Source: Nitrospirota bacterium
Lineage (GTDB): Bacteria; Nitrospirota; 9FT-COMBO-42-15; HDB-SIOI813
Direction: 5' to 3'
NCBI GenBank assembly: GCA_023248365.1
Contig: JAHFER010000079.1
Coordinates: 795-7,403, forward strand
DNA: 6,609 nucleotides
A program made the translations under genes and the position numbers. This document shows positions 1 to 5,576 of this stretch, piece after piece (within the stretch, counting starts at the first letter, position 1; each line of letters starts with the position of its first letter). The notes under the pieces are model-generated. The model saw only the letters and a list, made by a program, of their open reading frames with translations, was not told the DNA's origin and did not search any database.

Positions 1-1648
1 CTTCCTCCTTTGCCTTGGGCCTGATGGAGTGCCCTGTTGCCCTGGCATCAATTACACCTGAGACACTTGGAATTACTTCAACAAGTGAGTCAACAATAAT
101 CTCTTCCAATTGATCATCAACGTAGATAAAATACGGCCTTCCTCCCTCACCAGGGTGTCCCATACCACCCACTTTAACATGATATGTTTCACCATGTAAC
201 TTTATATTAAACTCACTCGGTGCAAGATGTGACAATGCAGGTTCGGCAATATTCTCAGTTGTATTTCCATTACCATTAACAACTATTTCTTCAGGTTTTA
301 TCCCCTTTTCCCTGGCATCAAAAAAATCAAGAGCAACCTTTGGAAACAGTGCATATAAAAGAACATCCTCAACGCTCTTTGCTTTATCACCTATCTCTGC
401 TGTAAGTTTTTCCATCTCAGGCTTGAGCAGGTCAGCAGGTCTCTTTTCAATAAACTCTTCTTCACCAATAACCTTCCGCCGGATTTCCTCGTCTATTGGA
501 GCCGGAGGCCTCCCGTAAAGCCCTTTAAAGTAATTCTTTGTCTCAGTAGTTATCACCTTGTACCTCTCCCCTGTTACAACGTTCAGGGCAGCCTGCGTCC
601 CAACTATCTGGCTCATGGGTGTAACAAGAGGAGGGTAACCAAACTCTTTCCTGACATTAGGTACCTCCAGCAAAACCTCCTTCATCTTACCCAAAGCCTG
701 CTGCTCGTTTAACTGGGATGCAAGATTCGAGATCATACCGCCTGGTATCTGATAAATCAGCACCCCGGGGTCAACACCTGTGTATTCACTCTCAAACGCC
801 TTGTATCTTTTACGGGCCTCCCTGAAATATTCTGCAACCTCAGAGATCAACTCGATGTTGAGATCTGTTGTGTATTTGGTCGAACGGCTTAAGATATTGG
901 CAAAAGTCTCTACCGGAGGCTGAGATGTACCAGAGGCCAGCGTTGAAACAGCAGTATCAACTATATCCACACCTGCCTCGACAGCCTTTACATATGTTGC
1001 AATAGACATCCCACTTGTATCATGTGTATGAAGATGAATGGGAACTGAAACAGATTCTTTAAGTTTACTGATAAGATCGAAGGCATCATAAGGCGACAGC
1101 AGGCCTGCCATATCTTTGACACATATAGTATCACACCCCATATCCTCAAGCCTCTTCCCCATATCCACAAATGCCTCATTATTGTGTACCGGGCTTATTG
1201 TGTAGCACATGGTTCCTTCAACCTTACCGCCATTTTTTAAAGTGGCCTTTACTGCTGACTTTATATTTCTCAAGTCATTTAAGGCATCAAAGATCCTTAG
1301 TATCTGTATACCGTTTGCTATTGCATGTTCAACAAATACTTCAACTACATCATCTGAATAGTGCCGGTAACCAACGAGGTTCTGTCCGCGAAGCAGCATC
1401 TGAAACGGTGTATGCGGCATCTGTTCTTTAAGTAGCCTTATCCTCTCCCAGGGATCCTCCTTGAGGTACCTCATGCTGGAATCGAATGTTGCCCCGCCCC
1501 ACATTTCAACAGACCAGTATCCCACCTTATCTATCTTTTGGGCAATCGGCAACATATCCACTGTCTTGAGGCGGGTTGCCAATAAAGACTGATGGGCATC
1601 CCTAAGTGTTGTATCAGTAACAAATACCTTTCGTTTCTTACTCTTCAA
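1..1648 (-). CDS. pycB: Pyruvate carboxylase subunit B (carboxyltransferase + biotin carrier), 3' end outside window
   Basis: Carboxyltransferase subunit expected to move CO2 from carboxybiotin to pyruvate, giving oxaloacetate, in the cytoplasm with the PycA partner just upstream. I translated 549 codons with no stop; the frame is open at the window edge. Residues about 5-265 form the HMG-CoA-lyase-like TIM barrel: DTTLRDAHQS (metal Asp17), WGGATFD, RIFDALND, CVKDMAG with Lys178 (the usually carboxylated lysine), HTHDTSG with metal ligands His207 and His209, and SGTSQPP with Thr241. Residues about 290-480 form the conserved PYC/OADA domain (IPGGM, TPMSQIVGTQA, YGRPPAP). Residues 480-528 are a beta-rich linker, followed by a basic RPKAKEE tail. 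The biotinyl MKM domain should lie outside the window. The start is a TTG at 1648, the only standard start between the Shine-Dalgarno and the first conserved motif. Alternatives are oxaloacetate decarboxylase alpha subunit or a 2-oxoglutarate carboxylase large subunit. The pairing with a biotin carboxylase argues against the decarboxylase; it does not separate the two carboxylases. Confidence 0.9.
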   Translation of the reverse strand, partial: MKSKKRKVFVTDTTLRDAHQSLLATRLKTVDMLPIAQKIDKVGYWSVEMWGGATFDSSMRYLKEDPWERIRLLKEQMPHTPFQMLLRGQNLVGYRHYSDDVVEVFVEHAIANGIQILRIFDALNDLRNIKSAVKATLKNGGKVEGTMCYTISPVHNNEAFVDMGKRLEDMGCDTICVKDMAGLLSPYDAFDLISKLKESVSVPIHLHTHDTSGMSIATYVKAVEAGVDIVDTAVSTLASGTSQPPVETFANILSRSTKYTTDLNIELISEVAEYFREARKRYKAFESEYTGVDPGVLIYQIPGGMISNLASQLNEQQALGKMKEVLLEVPNVRKEFGYPPLVTPMSQIVGTQAALNVVTGERYKVITTETKNYFKGLYGRPPAPIDEEIRRKVIGEEEFIEKRPADLLKPEMEKLTAEIGDKAKSVEDVLLYALFPKVALDFFDAREKGIKPEEIVVNGNGNTTENIAEPALSHLAPSEFNIKLHGETYHVKVGGMGHPGEGGRPYFIYVDDQLEEIIVDSLVEVIPSVSGVIDARATGHSIRPKAKEE

Positions 1649-1660
1649 TTTAGTCTTCCG

Positions 1661-1667
1661 CTCCTTA
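1661..1667 (-). promoter_or_regulatory. pycB ribosome-binding site overlapping the pycA stop
   Basis: The minus strand reads TAAGGAG here. Its TAA is the stop codon of pycA and its AAGGAG is a strong Shine-Dalgarno. The TTG start of pycB follows after 12 nt, a somewhat long spacing. Ribosomes ending pycA would stop directly on this site, which suggests translational coupling of the two subunits (inference). Confidence 0.7.
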
Positions 1668-3083
1668 TCTGTAAGAATATGCCGTAATTGCCGCTGCTAT
1701 GGCAAATACAAGATCTATCTTTTCCATTTCATCTTCGTATAACAATTCATTGAAATTATTTTCAATGTAATGAGTATCAAACTCACCTTTTTTGAATGAT
1801 TCATCTCTCATAATCATCCTGTAGAATGGTATAGTAGTCTTTACGCCTCTGATAACAAATTCATCCAGACTTCTTGCTGTCCTTGCCACAACCTCATCCC
1901 ACGTACGTCCCCATACTGTCATCTTGGCAAGCATGGAATCATAGTATGGGGGCACAACATATCCCCTGTAGACATTTCCATCAATCCTTACTCCAAATCC
2001 ACCCGGTGAATAGTAAGCAGTAATCCTTCCTGTGGTAGGAAGAAATCCATTCCTCGGATCCTCTGCATTTACCCTGCACTCAATGGCGCATCCGCTTATC
2101 TGCACATCATCCTGCGTAAAGGAGAGCTTCTCTCCTGCCGCTATCCTTATCATCTCCTTTACTATATCTATACCCGTAACCTCTTCAGTAATAGTATGTT
2201 CCACCTGAACACGGGTATTCATCTCAAGGAAATAGAAATTCCTGTCCTTGTCCACTAAAAATTCCACAGTCCCTGCATTTGTATAGCCTGCTGCCTTTGC
2301 CGCTTTTATAGCCATCTCACCCATTCTCTCTCTCAACTCTTTATCCAAAAATGGTGAGGGGGCTACTTCTATCAGCTTCTGATGTCTCCTCTGTATGGAA
2401 CAGTCACGCTCTCCAAGATGAACGATATTGCCATAGTTATCAGCAAGTATCTGAAATTCTATATGCCTCGGAGACTCAATGTATTTTTCAATATAAACAT
2501 CACCCTTTCCAAAAGCCTTAAGCGCCTCTGACGAGGCCATCTCAAAGTTTTTCTTTAACTCTTCGGTGGTGTGACATAATCTAAGTCCCCTTCCGCCGCC
2601 ACCGGCTGACGCCTTTAGCATAACCGGATAACCTATCTCAGTTGCAATTGTCTCTGCCTCTGTCAGTGAGTCTAAGGCATGCTCTATTCCAGGTACAACA
2701 GGCACGCCAGCCCTCTTCATCATCTGCCGGGCAAGTATCTTGTCCCCCATATCTCTTATAGCCTGAGGAGTCGGGCCAATAAATGTGATACCATTCTCCT
2801 GACACGCCTCTGCAAATTCATGGTTCTCTGCAAGAAATCCATATCCAGGATGAATTGCGTCCACACCTTTTTGTGTGGCAAGGTCAATGATCCTATATAT
2901 GTTAAGATAGCCCGCAACTGGCCCCGGACCCACAAGACAGGCCTCATCCGCTTTTTTTACATAAAGGGTAATGGCATCCGCCTCAGAGTGAATGGCTACT
3001 GTAGGAACATCCAATTCCTTACATGCCCTTATAATCCTTAAGGCAATCTCGCCCCTGTTTGCAATTAGAACTTTTTTAAACAT
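1665..3083 (-). CDS. pycA: Pyruvate carboxylase subunit A (biotin carboxylase, ATP-grasp)
   Basis: ATP-dependent biotin carboxylase of 472 residues: it uses ATP and bicarbonate to carboxylate biotin on the partner carrier, here most likely PycB. The N-terminal domain opens with KKVLIANRGEIALRI and HPGYGFLAEN. The ATP-grasp region holds Lys115, Lys157, the glycine-rich loop GGGGRGL (161-167), Glu199-Lys200, His207, the CSIQRRHQK motif with His234 and Lys236, and Glu274. The second metal and bicarbonate site is FLEMNTRVQVEH (Glu287, Asn289, Arg291, Gln293, Glu295), and Arg337 matches the catalytic Arg338 of E. coli AccC. No key residue is missing. It is about 23 residues longer than E. coli AccC (449), ending in a hydrophobic tail (IDLVFAIAAAITAY) that may serve contact with the carboxyltransferase subunit (inference). 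Sequence alone does not cleanly separate PycA from AccC; the adjacent pycB decides for PycA. No good Shine-Dalgarno precedes the ATG. Confidence 0.9.
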   Translation of the reverse strand: MFKKVLIANRGEIALRIIRACKELDVPTVAIHSEADAITLYVKKADEACLVGPGPVAGYLNIYRIIDLATQKGVDAIHPGYGFLAENHEFAEACQENGITFIGPTPQAIRDMGDKILARQMMKRAGVPVVPGIEHALDSLTEAETIATEIGYPVMLKASAGGGGRGLRLCHTTEELKKNFEMASSEALKAFGKGDVYIEKYIESPRHIEFQILADNYGNIVHLGERDCSIQRRHQKLIEVAPSPFLDKELRERMGEMAIKAAKAAGYTNAGTVEFLVDKDRNFYFLEMNTRVQVEHTITEEVTGIDIVKEMIRIAAGEKLSFTQDDVQISGCAIECRVNAEDPRNGFLPTTGRITAYYSPGGFGVRIDGNVYRGYVVPPYYDSMLAKMTVWGRTWDEVVARTARSLDEFVIRGVKTTIPFYRMIMRDESFKKGEFDTHYIENNFNELLYEDEMEKIDLVFAIAAAITAYSYR

Positions 3084-3089
3084 TGTGAA

Positions 3090-3118
3090 ATATTACTCTA
3101 TTACATCAATTTCTTCAA
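3090..3118 (-). promoter_or_regulatory. Possible sigma70-type promoter for pycAB
   Basis: TTGAAG (3118-3113), a 17-nt spacer and TAATAT (3095-3090) each match four of six consensus positions. Transcription from it would begin about at the pycA ATG at 3083, giving a leaderless message, which would fit the absence of a clear Shine-Dalgarno. In AT-rich sequence such matches also arise by chance, so this is tentative. Confidence 0.2.
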
Positions 3119-3138
3119 GGATATAAGTAGATGACAAT

Positions 3139-3180
3139 CCCATCACCCATTACTCATCACTCATAACCCATTACCCATTA
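3139..3180 (-). repeat. Six imperfect 7-bp tandem repeats (TNATGRG)
   Basis: On the minus strand the units are TAATGGG, TAATGGG, TTATGAG, TGATGAG, TAATGGG and TGATGGG, in unbroken 7-nt register over 42 bp. The second unit supplies the TAA stop of the DHS-like gene, and the first encodes part of its Gly-Asn-Gly terminus. Each unit contains an ATG and five of the six contain TAA or TGA. Because 7 is not a multiple of 3, stops fall in all three frames. The rest of the 87-bp gap up to pycA shows no hairpin terminator. Confidence 0.85.
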
Positions 3181-4130
3181 CCCGCTGCTGACAGCTCTTC
3201 TTTTATAGCCGCCGCAAGCAAAGGTACCATAATCTCATGATGTCCTGTCAGTGTATATCCTTTACCTGCGCCATCCTTTGTAGGCCGTCTTACAACATTG
3301 GTTAAAGGACGGTAGTGCTGTATAAAGTCCATATTTACAGTAGTAAAATTCTGCACCTTATGTCCAAGATTTCTCACAAGAGTCAATGCCTTTAAAAACA
3401 CCTCAGGTAATACAACCGCAGAGCCAATGTTTAAATAAACCCCGCCTTCCAACTTTGAAACCACACCGGCAAACAACTGAAAATCCCTGTAACTACCTTC
3501 TCCAGTAGCGCCTCCGTCCATGTGGGGATTTATATGAAGTATGTCTGCCCCAAGCGCGACATGCACTGTAACCGGAACTCCAATCCTTACTCCTGCCGCA
3601 AGTATACTGAGGTCTTTATAAGGGAATTTAGAGCGGTTTATCATGTCCCCTACCGACCTTCCAATACCCCATCCCTTTTTAGCGCCCCTTTTTATGGCTT
3701 CATTAAGGAATTTCCCGGTCTCTTCTGCCATACCGAATGAACCTTTTCCTATCTCTGAGTCAACATCCTCAGAGGTCTGACCAGAGAATGCTGTTTCAAA
3801 GTCATGGATAATACCAGCGCCATTCAGGGCTATTGAACGCAACACACCCTGTTCCATTAAATCTATTATTACAGGGCTTAACCCCACCTTTATTACATGG
3901 GCGCCCAGTCCGGCAGCAACTACATTTTTACTTTTGCGTGCCTTTACTACAATGGATACTATTTCTTTGAGGTCTTTTGCAGAAAGAATATCCGGAAGAT
4001 AATCAAGAAATTCTTTAAAGGAACTCCCGGCATTAAAAGGACGCGCAAAGTCCTTTACGTTTACCTTGCTCTTTCTTGAACTGATAGAATAAGTCTTTAG
4101 TCCCTTTGGATTTATTGGTTTGAATTTCAT
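3171..4130 (-). CDS. Deoxyhypusine synthase-family protein, divergent; function unknown
   Basis: A 319-residue predicted cytoplasmic protein with no signal peptide or clear membrane span. It resembles the NAD-binding fold of deoxyhypusine synthase (DHS): AAGLGAHVIKVGLSPVI (72-88) aligns with the canonical YTSNLISSG region, LNGAGIIHDFE (102-112) with TTAGGIEEDF, and GGVYLNIGSAVVLPEVFL (229-246) with the GMIILGGGVVKHHIANA segment. Canonical DHS joins an aminobutyl group from spermidine to a lysine of eIF5A. Here the HH pair of the substrate site is absent and the WGKI catalytic-lysine segment is replaced by GAGKG, in which Lys290 may or may not be equivalent. Bacteria generally lack eIF5A, so a different reaction is likely, possibly an NAD-dependent or polyamine-related one (inference). 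Conserved-looking stretches of unknown role are HINPHMDGGATGEGSYRDF (199-217) and TLTGHHEIMVPLL. No good Shine-Dalgarno precedes the ATG. A second ATG four bases upstream is out of frame. Confidence 0.72.
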   Translation of the reverse strand: MKFKPINPKGLKTYSISSRKSKVNVKDFARPFNAGSSFKEFLDYLPDILSAKDLKEIVSIVVKARKSKNVVAAGLGAHVIKVGLSPVIIDLMEQGVLRSIALNGAGIIHDFETAFSGQTSEDVDSEIGKGSFGMAEETGKFLNEAIKRGAKKGWGIGRSVGDMINRSKFPYKDLSILAAGVRIGVPVTVHVALGADILHINPHMDGGATGEGSYRDFQLFAGVVSKLEGGVYLNIGSAVVLPEVFLKALTLVRNLGHKVQNFTTVNMDFIQHYRPLTNVVRRPTKDGAGKGYTLTGHHEIMVPLLAAAIKEELSAAGNG

Positions 4131-4137
4131 TCATGGC

Positions 4138-4167
4138 AGAATAACACAGCAAAGATAAGGTGGTCAA
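4138..4167 (-). promoter_or_regulatory. Possible promoter for the DHS-like gene
   Basis: TTGACC (4167-4162, five of six consensus) is followed after 18 nt by TATTCT (4143-4138, four of six). The predicted start of transcription falls about at 4131, next to the ATG at 4130, again implying a very short leader or none. It lies in the 46-bp gap after the HDOD gene, where a break between the che block and the metabolic block could be expected. Tentative. Confidence 0.22.
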
Positions 4168-4176
4168 GAAGGGCTT

Positions 4177-5073
4177 TTAATACCAGAATTTCTCTTTTTC
4201 AGCTTCAAAGTAATTTTGAAGTTTATCGCTTAAAATCTGAACCTTATTCTCTGAAAGCTTAAGTAATGCAGCAGACTCAGAATTTGCTATATTAATCGTA
4301 TCTAAAGGTTCACGTCTGCCTATACCCAATTTAATACACATTAGATCAGCAAGATTAACGATAATGGATAGCTTTCCCAAATAATAGGGATATTCCTTAA
4401 AAGTAGCCTTAAAACCTTCATGGTGATATCTTATTGCACTTTCTAACTCTTCTGATAACTTCCATTTCCGAATTACAAGCGCCCCAACTTCAGGGTGACT
4501 GAATCCAAAAATCTCCTTTTCTGCATAATAATATGATATATCTTCATTATATGTTCTCTCAATTACATACATATATCGCTCAGGATCATAATTATTCAGA
4601 ATCTGTTTTCCTATATCATGAAGTAAACCTGCCAAAAATGCCTCTTCTGATTCTGGAAATTGTATCTCTTTTGCAATCAGGAAAGATGCATTTGAAACTC
4701 CTATTGAGTGTTCCCACATCATTGTTTCAATTAACCCTGCTCTTCTGTTTATAGATTTGGTCACAATTGCTAAAACAATATTCCTTATCATCTTGTAACC
4801 CAGAATCATAATAGCCGTAGATAATGTCCTTATCGTACGTGGAACTCCATAAAATGGGGAATTTGCTATCTTGAGTATCCTTGTGCTAAGGGCCTGATCC
4901 GTTAAAATAACTTTTTGGAGTTTTTCAGCATTTGTATCAGGATCTGACATCATCATGAGAATTTGCTGAGTAACATTCGGCATAGACGGAATCTCACAAC
5001 TGCTCAAAATTACGTCCTCAACTGTAGCTATTTTATCCTGTGTCATTATTAATTTATGATTATCCATTATCAT
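4177..5073 (-). CDS. HDOD/HD-domain signalling protein
   Basis: A 298-residue soluble protein made essentially of one HDOD domain (about 20-220) plus a helical C-terminal tail ending in EKEKFWY. Family hallmarks are IPSMPNVTQQIL (28-39), TDQALSTRILKIANSPFYG (58-76), TLSTAIMILGYKMIRN (83-98), LLHDIGKQIL (150-159), GFSHPEVGALVIRKW (190-204) and YHHEG (216-220). HDOD domains often lose the HD metal ligands, but here His122, His152-Asp153, His193, His217-His218 and Asp243 are all present, so hydrolase activity is possible though not shown. The role is probably regulatory, linked to the che genes: cheW ends only 5 bp upstream. Start choice: ATG at 5073 gives the full 298 residues, but the purine-rich AAGAAAG (5080-5074) abuts it directly and is better spaced, at 6 nt, for the in-frame ATG at 5067. 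Confidence 0.88.
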   Translation of the reverse strand: MIMDNHKLIMTQDKIATVEDVILSSCEIPSMPNVTQQILMMMSDPDTNAEKLQKVILTDQALSTRILKIANSPFYGVPRTIRTLSTAIMILGYKMIRNIVLAIVTKSINRRAGLIETMMWEHSIGVSNASFLIAKEIQFPESEEAFLAGLLHDIGKQILNNYDPERYMYVIERTYNEDISYYYAEKEIFGFSHPEVGALVIRKWKLSEELESAIRYHHEGFKATFKEYPYYLGKLSIIVNLADLMCIKLGIGRREPLDTINIANSESAALLKLSENKVQILSDKLQNYFEAEKEKFWY

Positions 5074-5078
5074 CTTTC

Positions 5079-5525
5079 TTATGGTAATTTGAGTAAATTA
5101 TCAAGATTCAGAACCGTAATAAGTCTGTCGTTCTGTTTTCCAACGCCAGTAATATAGTCTGACCTTTTAGAACTATCTATTGAAGGACATGGTTCTATAT
5201 ATTCCCTGTTTACCATAATTACATCAATAACAAGATCCACGACCATTCCGGCCTGCCTTCCTCCAACGTCAACTATAATTATCCTGGAAGCTTCAGTGTA
5301 AGCTGTGATACTTTTCCCCATTCGTTTATGTAAGTTTATTATAGGTATAATCTTTCCCCGCAGATTTACTACTCCATCTACATATGAAGGCGCTTTTGGC
5401 ACCTTAACAGCATCTATAACTCTGATAATCTCCTGCACCCTCATTATATGTATCCCATAATCTTCACTCCCAACACGAAATGTTACCAACTGTAAATTAT
5501 TTTCTATAAGGGTTTCTGTATTCAT
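5079..5525 (-). CDS. cheW: Chemotaxis coupling protein CheW
   Basis: A 148-residue adaptor that connects methyl-accepting chemotaxis receptors to the histidine kinase CheA at the inner face of the membrane. It is a single CheW (SH3-like double barrel) domain of normal length: LVTFRVGSEDYGIHIMRVQEI (13-33) is the usual first strand pair, VPKAPSYVDGVVNLRG (42-57) holds the conserved NLRG with Arg56 in the receptor/kinase-binding region, PIINLHKRMG (61-70) follows, and the second subdomain includes AGMVVDLVIDV (92-102) and ITGVGKQNDRLITVLNLDNLL (125-145). Nothing is missing. It lies 51 bp downstream of cheB and 5 bp upstream of the HDOD gene, consistent with one operon. A near-perfect ribosome-binding site fixes the ATG start. 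Confidence 0.96.
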   Translation of the reverse strand: MNTETLIENNLQLVTFRVGSEDYGIHIMRVQEIIRVIDAVKVPKAPSYVDGVVNLRGKIIPIINLHKRMGKSITAYTEASRIIIVDVGGRQAGMVVDLVIDVIMVNREYIEPCPSIDSSKRSDYITGVGKQNDRLITVLNLDNLLKLP

Positions 5526-5533
5526 ATTTTTTA

Positions 5534-5540
5534 ATCACCT
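5534..5540 (-). promoter_or_regulatory. cheW ribosome-binding site
   Basis: The minus strand reads AGGTGAT, fully complementary to the ATCACCT core of the 16S rRNA tail, 8 nt before the ATG at 5525. It is the best Shine-Dalgarno match I found in the window and supports the cheW start. Confidence 0.75.
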
Positions 5541-5576
5541 GCCTATAAGGTTAAAAGTATTTTGGGAAATATTAAA

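Noticed and set aside
988..1179. Minus-strand open frame within pycB
   Set aside because: It lies in another frame from the PycB reading, which is continuous and full of family motifs across this stretch; it has no motif of its own.
1171..1431. Plus-strand open frame opposite pycB
   Set aside because: Antisense to conserved carboxyltransferase sequence, with no recognisable domain.
2679..3041. 120-codon plus-strand open frame opposite pycA
   Set aside because: Antisense shadow of the biotin carboxylase N-terminal region; Cys/Tyr/Arg-rich composition with no domain.
3139..3180. CRISPR array
   Set aside because: Units are only 7 bp, adjoin without spacers and vary between copies.
5549..5575. 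Terminator between cheB and cheW
   Set aside because: The UAUUU/AAAUA stem is only five A-U pairs with no proper U-tract, too weak to call, and the operon layout argues against it.
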